The notes under the pieces: model-generated
The model's input: the letters and a program-made list of their open reading frames with translations, nothing else
Database searches by the model: none
What the model was told of the DNA's origin: nothing
NCBI GenBank assembly: GCA_001599935.1
Contig: BCIJ01000005.1
Location: 1 to 64,000 of the forward strand
Direction: 5' to 3'
From: Holtermannia corniformis
Lineage: Eukaryota > Basidiomycota > Tremellomycetes > Holtermanniales
Length of the DNA stretch: 64,000 nucleotides
In this document: piece after piece, positions 29,010-40,067 of the stretch
How the letters are laid out: each line of letters starts with the position of its first letter
How positions within the stretch are numbered: the stretch's first letter is position 1
Position numbers and translations under genes: made by a program

Positions 29010-32000
29010 CTAGTCGACATCACTCATCACATCCGGCACGACCTGGCCGCTCATCGCTTTGGTCTTTGCCGAGTCGAACGAGATTTTTTGCACGGGGCGA
29101 TTCCACGCAATGTCCTGACCGCCCCAACGACGGTTCATCTCGAGTGCAATGTCGACCACGTGAAGGAGGTTGTCTCGCCATGCGGCAAAGCCTTGTTGCA
29201 GGATCGCGGCCTGGTCGATATGCGCGTTGTGAGCGTGCTTGGACTCTTGGACGGCGTACACGGCCAGGTTCTCGACGTCGTCAAGCGTATTTGCAAGTTT
29301 CGCCAGGTTGGCCGTATGCGACGTGAAGATGGCGAGCGATTCCTGCTGTGAGGTATCAGCCGTGTGCAAGCGCCGTCATGCAACTCACATCTTTCGACAG
29401 CGCCCTTGGCGGGTGGTTGCTCGACGTTGGTGGCGCATGGCCGTTACTCTGGCCATTGACAATGATACCTTCCTGCACCTTGCGCTGGGCCACATCGAGT
29501 CGCGCTTTGGCCAGCAGCAGCTCGAGCTCCTTGGACTTGAGTATGCTGACCCAGTGTGTCTCTCGAAGGTCGTATTGGCGCAGGATATGCTTCAGCCGCT
29601 CCCGTGTGCTGAAGCTGTCAGTACCATACTATGCCTGTATGCTATACTCACACAATCTCCAGCATCTCCTCCAATGTGGATTTCGCACTGATCCAGGTCA
29701 GCCACCGACTCCGTCAGCAACAACCACGCACTCGTCACTATTGACAGGCCACTGCTTCTTCAGCTTGTCAACATGGTCGGGCGAGATTCCACTCTGTGAA
29801 TGCATCAGTACACCGCAAAGCCCCGCCAGCCCACCCACCGTCACGTTCTCCGTGAGATCCAGCATCTCAAACGCCACCATCTCATCCCGATCACACAGAT
29901 CCAGCTCCTCTGGCGTCGATTCCGGATCCACCACTTTACCATACAGCGTGAACATGAAATTCATCCTCGGTCTCGGTGGCGGCTGAGCTGGCTGCTGCTT
30001 TCCCTTCTTGCCCCGCTGCACGACCGGTTCGGGCTCGGCTGGCGGCTCGGCTTGCATACTGCCCTCCATCCGATCGCTCCACGCGTTGAACAATCGAGAG
30101 AGTTTCGAAGTCCGACCGATCTTGAACCACAGCTCGGCTCGGTACCGACTCGAAACGCAGATCAAAAGATCGCTAGGAGGGGGCGCAGCGGCGGCGGGTA
30201 GGGGGTGATTCGCGGGGATGGGCGGAATAGGGTTGGGGATGTTGGGAATGGGGGTGGGCAACAGAGCAGAGATCGAGTTGAGGTGGTTACGTTGCTGCGA
30301 GTGTCAGCCGAGCTGATGCAGCAGATTGATGCACTCACAGTCTCTTCAATGTCCCGAACGCGCGACTCGAGCTTTTTGTGCTCGTCCTGATCACCATCAG
30401 TACCTAAGAAGGGGGGTCGCAACTTACTCTAATCACATTCCGCTCCTAGCACAGCATCAGCTACAGCCTTCACCACACTTAGCCGCTCACTGACCTTGCT
30501 CAAAGCACGCGACAGTTCCTCCAGCTTCTTCTTTTCATTCGCCAGCTTGGACGACAGTGTGCGCGCTCCCGCCGAGTCAGCGCTTTGCGCATCTATCCAG
30601 GGCAAGCGATCACTCACCGACATCCCGCTCCGAAATCAGCTTTTGCTTTTCCCTCGTGTAATCTCGTTGCCTTCGTTGGTGGTCTTGAAACTGACAGGTC
30701 AAGTGTAAAGACAGGATCGTGATTGCCGTTAGAGAAACGTACCAGCTCTACATATTTGCTCTCCAATGCGCCGTATGGATCCGACTTGGCGCGTGCGTCT
30801 GTTGATGCGGTTGCAAGCGCCTCGCGTGCATCGTTGGCTGGAATAGGTCAGTTTGCAGCGGGCGGATGTGCGGGCGCAGGAGTATCCAAGGGAGTTCAGT
30901 CGTCAGTGGCAGCTGTACAGCGGGCTTGGATACTCCTGCGCCAAGCGTCACGGCTGGAGCGAACCGAGGGCAGGCGTTTGCTCTAGTGTGGTTGATCAAG
31001 CGGTGCAGGGAGACATGCAACACAGCGATTCGAATACGGTGAACAGCCCCGCGCCGCTGGCTTTGAGTAGCATTGACGCCTAACGAACGAGGCGCAGCTG
31101 GCGGTGCACGCAAGATCAATGGCTCAGACCCAGGGTATGCGTTCTGGGGATATGCGGCAATCATTCTGCAAGCGCAGCTACGGTTCCCGTGCGAATCGTC
31201 TGCTGGCGGGTCAGATGGTGTCCCGCCCGGCCGAGCGCCACATGTTGTGTACAGTCGAGTCGCTCGGTAAGCAGTAGCCAAGCTTATCCAGCTTGAGACC
31301 ATGCACACCGTTAGCGGCTCGACGCACTCGCACATTGTCCCGATCCAATACACAGATGATGTAGTATGATCCAGATAGCTATGCCGCCGAAGGGTTGAAG
31401 CAGCCGAGCTACCGCAGCTCATCTGGCGGGTCGATTCGTGTTATCGACACTGTTAGAGCGCGATGTTACCGTTCGCAGCGAGGTTCCCGGTATGTACTGT
31501 AGTTTGTATAGCCGCGCGCCGCAAGCACCGCCCAGCCCCGTGAACGGTTGACACACGTAGCTTAACAGCTCGCTTTGCTGACGTTCGCGCGGCCAGGCTT
31601 CGAGAGGCGATCGCCATCATCCGCTCGTCGTTGGGACTGACCCGAGCTCCACTCTGCACGCGACCGTACTGATCGACCAAGTAGCCAAACTGGCTAATCT
31701 TGCCGCCAAACTCGGTCGACGTCGCCTGCTTCAGACTGGATGACCGAGCTCGTGCGTTAAGCCGAGCCGTCACGCAGAACCATGCAAGCAGAAGTGAAAG
31801 CTCGAGTTGGTGTGCCTCCGGTGCAGCCCAACGAGCGCGCAGCTGGGCGGTCATAGAGTATGACCAGCGTCCCACAATATGCCAGCTTGCCCCGCTAGCC
31901 CGCATCGATGCCATGGCATCAATGGTCGCCAAGGAGACTGAGCTGACGGCGTGAGACGAAGAATGCTGACTAGCCGTGAGCTGTAGATAGCACGAAGGAT

Positions 32001-32521
32001 TGCCTACTGAAAGCCTAGGTCTTGCTGCGACGCAATGACTAGGGATGCCTTGCAGGCGACTGCGCTTTTTACAGCACAATCGAGATAGCACGCTGTCTCG
32101 AGTAGGAGCACTGCGTGATCACTGTCTCGAGACACGGTGTGATCACTGTCCCTTTAGCTCGGAGACCGATGGTAAGCGTTTTGCAGTAGCACGCCCTCGA
32201 AGCGAAGCTACCATGCGCTAGCTGTGAGCCGACTCTATCGAAACGGTCTCTGATCTCTACCGAGCGTTGCACAAAGTGTCCGAGATGAAGCAATGTCTTG
32301 TCAGCTCGGTCCGTCACCGTACAAGAGCAGAGATCTTGGCCATACACTGATCCGAACAGTCCTCTACGCCACTCACCTACACCGCGCTCAATCTCTTCCT
32401 CTGTGCGCTCGCGATCCTCCAAGGCCTCGATGCGCTCCTTGACCCTAGCGAGCATCTGTCCCGTATCGACCGGGGACTGGACCGGTGGCGGCGGCTGCGG
32501 TGGCTTGCTCTTGGCTGTCAT
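29010..32521 (-). CDS. Coiled-coil protein with central SUMO-like domain and taxilin-like C-terminal segment
   Basis: Eleven exons in consistent phase: 32521-32377, 30837-30743, 30690-30618, 30565-30495, 30445-30428, 30386-30339, 30294-29839, 29793-29732, 29687-29652, 29608-29389, 29345-29010 (519 residues). The N-terminal half is charged coiled coil (MLARVKERIEALEDRERTEEE; ANEKKKLEELSRALSKERN). Then comes a Pro/Ala linker. The next segment resembles the SUMO/Rad60 fold: WFKIGRTSKLSRLFNAWSDR, a Lys/Pro-rich insert, then MFTLYGKVVDPESTPEELDL and DRDEMVAF. The C-terminal RLKHILRQYDLRETHW plus ILKSKELELLLAKARLD recalls taxilins (syntaxin-binding coiled coils). No C-terminal GG is present, so it would act as a binding module and not as a conjugated modifier. 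Family assignment is tentative; the splicing is well supported. Confidence 0.6.
30838..32376 (-). other. 1539-nt first intron of the SUMO-like gene
   Basis: Donor GTGAGT (32376-32371) and acceptor CTATTCCAG (ending 30838) keep the reading frame between exons 1 and 2. The other introns of this gene are about 41-60 nt. The body holds no recognisable coding region. It contains a perfect 18-bp inverted repeat near the acceptor, and TGATCACTGTCTCGAGACAC with its repeated TGATCACTGTC near 32115-32150. Confidence 0.6.
30873..30942. repeat. Perfect 18-bp inverted repeat in the long intron
   Basis: GGCGCAGGAGTATCCAAG at 30873-30890 is exactly inverted at 30925-30942, separated by 34 bp. It lies 35 bp from the splice acceptor of intron 1. 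It would fold into a stable hairpin in the pre-mRNA. Confidence 0.85.
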
Positions 32522-32900
32522 TTCGTGTGCAGAGAGGGCGAGCGGGTGAGCATACGCTGGCAGAACGAGCGATCCACAGCAAAAGACAAGCAACAGGGTC
32601 AGTTTGGAACAAGTTCTCGCGCGCCTATTGCAGCCAGAATAGTACCGCCCGCACTGCTATTTTGGCCAAATAGGCTCGCTGCGTTTCACTGGCCCGTAAA
32701 GTGACGCATTCGCTCGGCAGCTCGCTCTCATCTTCTCATCATCTTCTCATCGTCTTCTCACGTCTCAAGAAACGCTGTGCAAGCGAAAACACCGCCAGGC
32801 AGAGCAGTGGCATCCTCCAGAACCCGAAAGAACAAACTCTGCGCGTCCAACTTTGCATCCTCTGACCAGGCCGGCTCCTGAACTGTCCCAATCGCGCACC
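32522..32900. promoter_or_regulatory. Divergent promoter between the SUMO-like gene and DNM1
   Basis: 379 bp between two divergent ATGs. It contains a pyrimidine-rich repeat TCATCTTCTCATCATCTTCT at about 32731-32758, a kind of CT tract common upstream of fungal start sites. No TATA box is evident. Confidence 0.4.
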
Positions 32901-35900
32901 ATGGCCATGGACGGGGATCTGATCGCTCTGGTACGTTGTGCTCGGTGATCACTGGCGATTCTCTGCTAACGGGCGGCTTGCACAGGTCAACAAGCTGCAG
33001 TGCGTACTCGATGGGCGTCATAGTGCGGCTTGAGCTGACCGACGTGGCATCTACCCACTTGTCCTGTCGGCTGCAACATTCCACTCGATCACAGAGATAC
33101 ATTCAATGCGATCGGCGGCGATGCAGTCGATCTGTAAGTCTAACCACGCCATCCCAGCTCCTAGCTGACCCTACGTTAGCCCACAGATTGTCGTCGTACG
33201 TCGCACCGATGCAGCATGCTGCCGCCCAGTCACCACCAGACACTTAACACTCGCTAGGTCGGCTCGCAATCGTCGGGCAAGTCGTCGGTGCTCGAGACGT
33301 GGGTCGTCTCCGCACAGACATTAGAAACGTACTAATCACCGTGCAGGATCGTCGGCCGCGACTTTCTCCCACGCGGTAGGCCGGCCTCTGATCCGACCAT
33401 GTCTCAAGCTCATCACGTCCCAAGGCTCGGGAATTGTGACCCGCCGTCCACTGATCCTCCAACTGATCCACACCCCGTCCTCTGCCCCCTCGCAACCGGC
33501 ACCGCACGCTGCGGAGTTCCTGCCCAACCTCGACGGCACCCTCTCGCGCGAAGAACAGCAGCACACTCACCGCATGGGCGCCGGCGCCGAATACGCAGAG
33601 TTCTTGCACCTCAACAAGCGCTTTACCGACTTTGACGAGATCAGGCGAGAGATTGAAGCCGAAACGTTTCGCGTCGCGGGCCAGAACAAGGTCCGTCTCT
33701 GATCACCGCGCCGCCGAGCAGATGGTGACAGTGTACCATCAGGGAGTGTCCAAACTACCGATCAATCTGAAAATCTACGGTCCGGGCGTGCTCAACCTCA
33801 CCCTCGTCGATCTCCCCGGCCTAACCAAAGTCCCCGTCGGCGACCAGCCGACCGACATTGAGCGCCAGATCAAAAACCTTGTCGTCGACTACATTTCAAA
33901 GCCCAACAGTGTCATCCTTGCCGTCTCGCCCGCAAACGTCGACCTCGCAAACTCGGACGCTCTCAAGCTCGCGCGATCCGTCGATCCCCGCGGTCTCCGA
34001 ACGCTCGGCGTGCTGACGAAACTCGATCTCATGGACGCCGGCACCAACGCGCTCGATGTCCTGACGGGCCGCACGTACCCGTTGAAGCTCGGATTCGTCG
34101 GCGTCGTGAATCGCAGTCAGCAGGATATCATGCAGCAGCTCCCGATGGACGACGCGAGGAGGAAAGAGCAAGAGTTCTTCAAGTCTCATGCGGCGTATAG
34201 GAACCTGGCCCATCGGTGTGGGACAAAGTTTTTGGCAAAGACGCTCAACCATGTGAGTTGGCGGGTTGGGTTGGTGTGCTGTGCGCGAGTGATGCTTGCT
34301 GTTCCTGCTGTGGTACGCATGGTGCAATCACCGTGGGCTCTGCCCAGCGCGTCAGCAGCTACCAATGTCCCCGATCAGCGTCGAGATTACCCGTCAGCTA
34401 GTCAGCTGGCGTGCTGACTGCGCAGGTCTTGATGAACCACATCCGCGACAAACTACCCGACATGAAAGCGCGCCTCAACACGCTCATGGGTCAAACGCAA
34501 CAAGAGCTCAACGCGTTCGGCGACGCCACCTTTCTCGGCGAACAGCACCGGGGCTCGCTCATCCTCAAACTCATGACCGAGTTTTCAAAAGATTTCGTCT
34601 CGTCGATCGACGGCACGTCGCTCGAGATCTCGACAAAGGAGCTCTGTGGCGGCGCGAGGATCTACTACATCTTCAACGACGTGTTTGGGACCGCGCTCCA
34701 GTCGATCGACCCGACGCACAACCTCTCGACGTCGGATATCAGGACGGCGATCAGGAACTCGACGGGCCCGAGGCCGAGCCTGTTCGTGCCAGAGGCAGCG
34801 TTTGATCTGCTCGTCAAGCCACAGATCAAGCTGCTAGAGGGGCCGAGCTTGCGCTGCGTCGAGCTCGTGTATGAAGAGTTGATGAAGATCTGTCACAACT
34901 GTACCAGCACGGTATGCCGATCTCATCCTAGCGTCTGAGCTGATGCAAACAGGAACTGCAACGCTTCCCGCGCTTGCACGCTCAGCTCGTCGAAGTCGTG
35001 TCCGAGCTCCTGCGGGAACGCCTCGGTCCCACGAGTGAGTACGCACAGAGCTTGATCTCGATCCAGGCGGCCTACATCAACACCAACCACCCGGAATTCG
35101 TCGCTGGCTCGGCGGCCATTGCGCGCGACGGTGCCCGTCCACCCCCCGTCGTCAAGGAGCCACCTAGCGTCGCCAGCTCACCCGACGACGCGTCTGATTC
35201 AGGCTCCGAAGACGTCGTTTCCGCGCCTCCGAACGGCGCAGCGCACTCGCACCACCCACGCTCCGTCTCGGCTTCAGTGCACGATCTACGCCAAAAGCCG
35301 TCCGTGCCAAAACACCTTGAAAAGCATCATCACCGAACGGCATCGGGCGGTCTACAGCAGCCTGCTGCTGGCTCGCTCCACCCACATTCTTCGCAGCAAC
35401 ACTACCCGGCGTCCGTCGCTGGCTCATCGCCACACACGGCGAAAGAGACGTTTTTGAACTATTTCTTCGGTGGGCCGGGTGCGCCCGGTGTCCCGGGCTC
35501 GGGACCGACTTCGGCCCCGCACCAGGCTTCAGGCTCGCAGCAGAGACACAGGCAGCAGCCGTCTAGTATCACCCAGAAGGAAATGTTGCCGGACCTCGGG
35601 ACCGGTCGTCGACGTGGGCAATCGGGTCTCGAGGGCGGCACGACCGCATTTGATATGAAGAGCTTGGGCAAGCATTTGGAGGCGGTCCGTCCTAGTCTCT
35701 AGTGCGGTACATGACTGATTGAATGATAGGCACCGAATGACCAGCCTCTGCACTTGACTCCGCGCGAGGAGATGGAGACCAACTTGATCCGCAGCTTGAT
35801 CGCGAGCTACTTTGGCATCGTCCGACAGACGATCCAAGACTTGATCCCAAAAGCCATCATGCACCTGCTCGTACGTCCCTTTTGATTCACCCGTCCACAC

Positions 35901-36104
35901 ACGGCTTAAAGCGCACAGGTCAACTTTTCTCGCGAGTCGATCCAACAGCGCCTCGTCACATCACTGTACAAGCCCGAGCTGTTTGCCGAGCTCTTGTTTG
36001 AAGACGAGGCGCTCGTGACGGAGCGTACGAGGGTCAAGGCGCTGCTTGACGCTTACAAGGAGGCGTTCCGGGTCTTGGCAGAGGTCTCGCTCAAGAGCTC
36101 GTAG
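32901..36104 (+). CDS. DNM1: Dynamin-related GTPase of mitochondrial/peroxisomal fission
   Basis: Twelve exons join in phase: 32901-32930, 32986-32999, 33095-33133, 33180-33195, 33258-33298, 33347-33375, 33425-33690, 33743-34252, 34426-34911, 34953-35684, 35730-35870, 35919-36104, giving 829 residues. The GTPase domain shows GSQSSGKSS (35-43), the switch I region [12 protein letters not shown] in [16 protein letters not shown] and TKLD in VLTKLDLMD. The middle domain follows. A long Ser/His/Gln-rich variable insert (about residues 585-720) contains [11 protein letters not shown], a mark of Dnm1/Drp1 rather than Vps1. The C-terminal GTPase effector domain begins near [16 protein letters not shown]. 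In fungi this protein assembles on the outer mitochondrial membrane through Fis1 and adaptors. The first six exons are unusually small (14-41 nt). Confidence 0.93.
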
Positions 36105-36226
36105 CTGTATCTGCTAGAGAACAATGTACACGCATTCTCACGATGCGCTGTGCTCGGGAATTCTACGCAGTCAAAGGAGTTCGGTGACCGCACCCTCGAT
36201 TCGCACGGTAGGGTTTGCAGAGAGGG

Positions 36227-36234
36227 TATTTAAG
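36227..36234 (+). promoter_or_regulatory. TATA-like box TATTTAAG
   Basis: TATTTAAG 73 bp upstream of ATG 36307, followed by a pyrimidine-rich start region (AGCTCTCCCATCAC). Confidence 0.5.
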
Positions 36235-36306
36235 GATGGGGTGGCTTCGTTCGTGTACAGCTCTCCCATCACTTACCCAACAGTCACTACCTAGGAGCCC
36301 ACCGAT

Positions 36307-36681
36307 ATGTCGCTCCAGAGCGCTCGGCAATCAGTCGAGCACTGCGCCTTTTACGACAACAGACAATGGGTCGAGCGCACCGTCACAAGCACGACTACCC
36401 AGAGCGTTGATGTGTCACCAGAGATCATGGATGCTCTCACAAGCTACCGGACCGCGCTCGAAGCTCGAGAGCGCGAGTTGACCGCGGCTTACCAGACCAT
36501 CTCCGAGCAGAATCAACAACTCCACGCGCAAGGCCAAACGTTGGCTCAGGCTTCCCAGACGATCGACAGTTTGGAAACCGACTTGGAAGCCGCGCGCGCA
36601 GAGATCCAGGCTCGGATACATCTGGCGGGCATGTGGTCCAGACGGGTTCATGGGTCCTTCTATGGGGACGCGCTCGTGTGA
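36307..36681 (+). CDS. Small coiled-coil protein, 124 aa, unknown function
   Basis: Uninterrupted frame with its own TATA-like element. Residues about 35-108 are heptad-rich: ALTSYRTALEARERELTAAY, then ISEQNQQLHAQGQTLAQASQ and IDSLETDLEAARAEI. It has no signal peptide or membrane segment. It converges on another small coiled-coil gene at 37041-37419 on the opposite strand. I do not recognise a family; the predicted dimerising helix and the promoter make it a credible gene. Confidence 0.55.
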   Translation: MSLQSARQSVEHCAFYDNRQWVERTVTSTTTQSVDVSPEIMDALTSYRTALEARERELTAAYQTISEQNQQLHAQGQTLAQASQTIDSLETDLEAARAEIQARIHLAGMWSRRVHGSFYGDALV

Positions 36682-37040
36682 TGCATATATGTAGTCGTCA
36701 TCAGTCGCGAACAGACGCGAGGACGCTGGTTGAACGTGGCGGAGCCCGTGTAGTCAAGGCGGGTCATGTCGCTTCAAGCGCGTTCTGTGAGGGTACGACG
36801 GATATGCGCTAGTTATCCCTTTGTAAGGTCTGTTCGTCTGCAAAGGCGCGCGCACCGCGATTCAGCAAAGCACTATCTCGTTGGTTGTAATGGAACCGTA
36901 CGTGCCCTTTCCCGAAGCCTGACAAAGTACTGCGCTTGCGTGTGTGTGTGCTATGAAAACGCAGTGCTAGTGACGTATGCGGGCCAAGCGAGAAGTTATA
37001 TTTGCGTCACATCAGCAGGTCTCATCCAAACCGTCTATCA

Positions 37041-37419
37041 CTAATAACAAGTGGACCCAGAATAGTCAGAGCTTGCGGCCGTGAGCTGCTGAAGCCCAAC
37101 GAGACTGGACGCCGCATCAGTCATTTTGGCAATCGTTTGCCAACTCTCGGTGGCCACGCGGTCCAGCTGATTTCGGAGGTCACTGTTCTGCCCTTTCAGT
37201 TTGCCGACTTGTCCCGACAAATGGTTGATACTCGAGCGCAGATTGGTAATCGTGGTATCCTTGCGGGCGATCTCTCCTCTCAAAAGGTCATTCTCAGCCG
37301 ACAGGCCGTTATCGTAGCTTGTCGGCCGTGTGTACATGATCGGGGTCTGTTCTGAGGAACGTGAGCCAAGTTGACTTCCCGCCGTAGGCTGACTCACTGT
37401 CGTATGGATTGGATGACAT
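37041..37419 (-). CDS. Small coiled-coil protein, 110 aa, unknown function
   Basis: Two exons, 37419-37398 and 37351-37041, with a 46-nt intron (GTGAGT...TCCTCAG), phase 1. The product starts MSSNPYD-KQTPIMYTRPTS. Residues 25-90 form a coiled coil (AENDLLRGEIARKDTTITNL, SSINHLSGQVGKLKGQNSDL). Its SSIxxLxxxVxxLSGxVxKLxxxN core resembles the neighbouring gene at about 37952-38229, suggesting a small local family. No membrane segment or catalytic motif is present. Confidence 0.5.
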
Positions 37420-37951
37420 TGAAATGTAAAGCGCGAGCGGGTGAAAGTGGGAGCAGAGAGCTTGTACCACGACCAATTACATATGCACTCAACCGATATA
37501 GTGTCAAAGGAGGGGACTCGAAAGGTATTCCACGTACGCCGGACAGACCGTCACCGCCTATCCCTCACTCCATTATCCATCATGCGCCCAGGCCGGATCA
37601 TCGGCCATGAAGCTGCTCTATTGACAGGGGCCATAGTCCTAACCGATAATTCTTACCGTTTCGCGACGTAACGGCAATCAGATCGCCGGACAAACGAGAG
37701 CAGTCGTAATATGGGTAGCGCACCTTTGTGCAAAGGTGTGGCGCTCGACGCAAATCATCGTGTTCTGCGAGCACACCCTGGAGTACCCTCACTTGAAGGA
37801 CCAAAAACGCGGTCGTGGTCGATAAAGGATGCGATCTTGAAGCCTACCAAGGGATTTAGATCGACCGGAGTCGCCCAGATATCAATCATCGCAAAGCTAG
37901 TACAACAATCTGAGCCTGCAGGGATGCTCTGCTGCAGCTCTGTCATACTCA

Positions 37952-38229
37952 TCATGGCACAGGCCATCCTTTGACCGTTTCCTGGAGTTGAGTGACGAGA
38001 CGTTCCTGCTGGTCTTCAGTGAGTGGTTCTCACGTCGCAGCTTGTCAACTTCGCCACTCAGTCGCTCAACATCTAAGCGCAGATATCGGATTGAGCTATT
38101 CTTCAGATGGGAGTCATCGGTCAGCCGCCGGTTCTCGCACTCGAGTTGAGACGGTCGGCTGCACTGGATCAGCAGGGAAACCGGCAGGGAGCCTGGTCGT
38201 GGGTGGTACACCTCACTAGTGGTGAGCAT
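37952..38229 (-). pseudogene. Small coiled-coil gene related to its neighbour, apparent frameshift
   Basis: The frame contains CENRRLTDDSHLKNSSIRYL and RLDVERLSGEVDKLRREN, the same heptad pattern as the 37041-37419 gene. Just after LRREN, near 38020, the frame that looks coding moves by one base. The +1 frame reads EPLTEDQQERLVTQLQETVK and ends at 37952, whereas the original frame runs on through unconvincing sequence to 37897. The start is unclear (the open stretch reaches 38229). Either the gene is broken, the assembly has a 1-nt error, or an unrecognised intron is present. Confidence 0.35.
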
Positions 38230-38414
38230 ACAGCGGTCGTAACCAGTGACACACTGACCGACGTAAGACGCAGGACGCAGCCGTGCTGCCTCTCATGCAG
38301 ACAGAATACGAATGCTTCTGATTCTCGAGCGGACTCCAGTGAGAAAAAGGATGTTTCGATCAAGCATGGAAAGCAAGGATCCCTGGATGATACAGCTCAA
38401 GTGTACTTCAATGA

Positions 38415-38548
38415 CGTGGCGCTCTCGTGTCCATGTTTGAGATCCCACCGTCCCACCCGTGCGCGAGAGCTGAATACATCAAGCACCCGCTCCCAGAGGC
38501 CATCCGGATGTACCGGTGTAGGCGACTCTGTGGGAGCACACAACTAGG
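38415..38548. repeat. Dispersed repeat, copy 1
   Basis: About 130 bp recurs at 59572-59698 with roughly 85-90% identity by eye, including shared cores GCACCCGCTCCCAGA, GCCATCCGGATG and GGAGCACACAA. On the minus strand both copies can encode CAPTES, then VHPDG(L/V)WERVLDV, which looks like part of an F-box-like motif. Confidence 0.7.
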
Positions 38549-38942
38549 TACAACGAGGAAGAAGGTAGGAGGAAGTCAGGGGACGGTGGCGGGTAAAGAC
38601 GAAACTGGCCACTCTGAAGAGGGCACAGAAACAGGGATGAGAACAGGACAGAGAGAAGAGAGAGAGGGAAAAGCCAGGATTGGCGACGTTGTCGCTGATC
38701 GGCGATATCTCGAGACGCCGGCATTAACCCCCTTCGTCACCGAACCCTCATCCTTGCGAACACTGCAAGAAAGGACGCAAGTGCTGACACCGCTGATGAT
38801 TGCACGACAGGGAGCGCAGTGATCACCTGTTTATGTATGTAAACGAATTTACTACAGTCAAGGACTGTCATCAAGGGTGCACATCTTCCTAACCTCGTAT
38901 CTATTCGCTCCCAAAAGCATCTCGGGTGCTCTAGAATTCAGG

Positions 38943-39173
38943 CTAAACGCTATCCTCAGCTCTAAGCTCCTTGACGCGATTCGGCTTGGGCTTGCGGCCT
39001 GTTTGCACACACTCGAGTGTCTCGGTGAGCTTTTCGGTTTGAGTCGTTACAATGTCGGCTTTAGCTTCCAATTCTGTATGATTCGTCTCCAGGGACGCCA
39101 CGCTTCCTTCAAGGGCTGTCATCCGTTTCTTCAGCGCTTCCATAACCTCCGCGAGCTCGGCGGAATCCGGCAT
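38943..39173 (-). CDS. Small coiled-coil protein, about 76 aa or more
   Basis: From ATG 39173 the product is MPDSAELAEVMEALKKRM, then a heptad region (ALEGSVASLETNHTELEAKA, VTTQTEKLTETLE) and a basic-acidic tail GRKPKPNRVKELRAEDSV. The coding signal may extend upstream through an intron into an open frame that starts at ATG 39400 (MDFDTQTQRML...). I could not find a phase-consistent splice for this, so only the downstream part is annotated. Function unknown. It is the fourth small coiled-coil product in 3 kb. Confidence 0.4.
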   Translation of the reverse strand: MPDSAELAEVMEALKKRMTALEGSVASLETNHTELEAKADIVTTQTEKLTETLECVQTGRKPKPNRVKELRAEDSV

Positions 39174-40067
39174 CTTTCGCGGTCCGCGGTTCTGATCTTG
39201 ATCACTGCACCCGCTTGGGATGTACTTGTAGGCTCCAGCGAGTGAGTTGGAAGGCTCTGCGACGTGGGAAAGAATGGATGATAACCCTTATGCAGCGGAG
39301 TCGGTATTGCCACACCGACGTGCGGTCGAAAGCGCGGCGGAATAGAATCACACTTGTCTCGAGTCTCGAGCATTCTCTGTGTCTGCGTATCAAAGTCCAT
39401 AGGTGATTTTGAGAATTCTCCACTGTACAGGCGAGCTGGTATACGGATGTGCTGCAGTTTGCTACTTCATAGGGGCTTCTCGACTTGAGTTGGGCGGGAA
39501 GGCGCCTCGGTGCGCTGCAGGGGCTGACAGCGCATTGCAAAAAGGAACACTGAGTCAAAGGCAACGGCCATCGACAGCCCTTGCAGTCGCCGGCCACAAT
39601 GCGAAATGTAATGCCCGGCAACAAGCCGACGCGTGAACTACTAGATTATACTGTTGTACCTCTGCATTTGGCAGCGTGCTACCCTTCATCCATGGCACTT
39701 GGTGACCGAACGCAGTGCAGCCAACGCCTTCGCCTGGTCGTCTCGTGCCCCTCGGCGGGTTGCTGTCTCTCGGCGTCGCTGATGTCTCTTAAATTGCCTC
39801 TGGGGTCTAACACACTGGCCCATCACCCATGGTATTTCTCAGGGCGTCAAGTCGGACGACGTCGATCATTGATTGAGATGACAGGATGGAAGTCCGCTGA
39901 CGTGGTGCACTGATGCCAGTGTGAAAGCCAGTGTGACTTGCAAAGAGCACCGAGCACAACAGCAAAGGACACGGATGTATCGCTTTGTATGATGGGAAGA
40001 CATCACACCAGACGTCGCTGGGAACGCTGGGAAGCGCACCGCATGATCATTGATGTCGATACATCTG
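39174..40067. other. Mostly unassigned stretch downstream of COQ2
   Basis: Apart from a possible upstream exon of the small coiled-coil gene (39226-39400), no gene is supported here. Overlapping ORFs on both strands show no recognisable domain. Confidence 0.4.

Noticed and set aside
30593..30617. A 25-nt intron ending GGATAG in the SUMO-like gene
   Set aside because: Too short for splicing. A 52-nt intron ending CGGGAG keeps the frame.
38427..38822. + strand ORF of 131 codons
   Set aside because: Overlaps the dispersed repeat, has low complexity downstream and no recognisable feature.
39192..39225. A 34-nt intron joining the 39400 and 39173 frames
   Set aside because: Gives the wrong phase and is too short.
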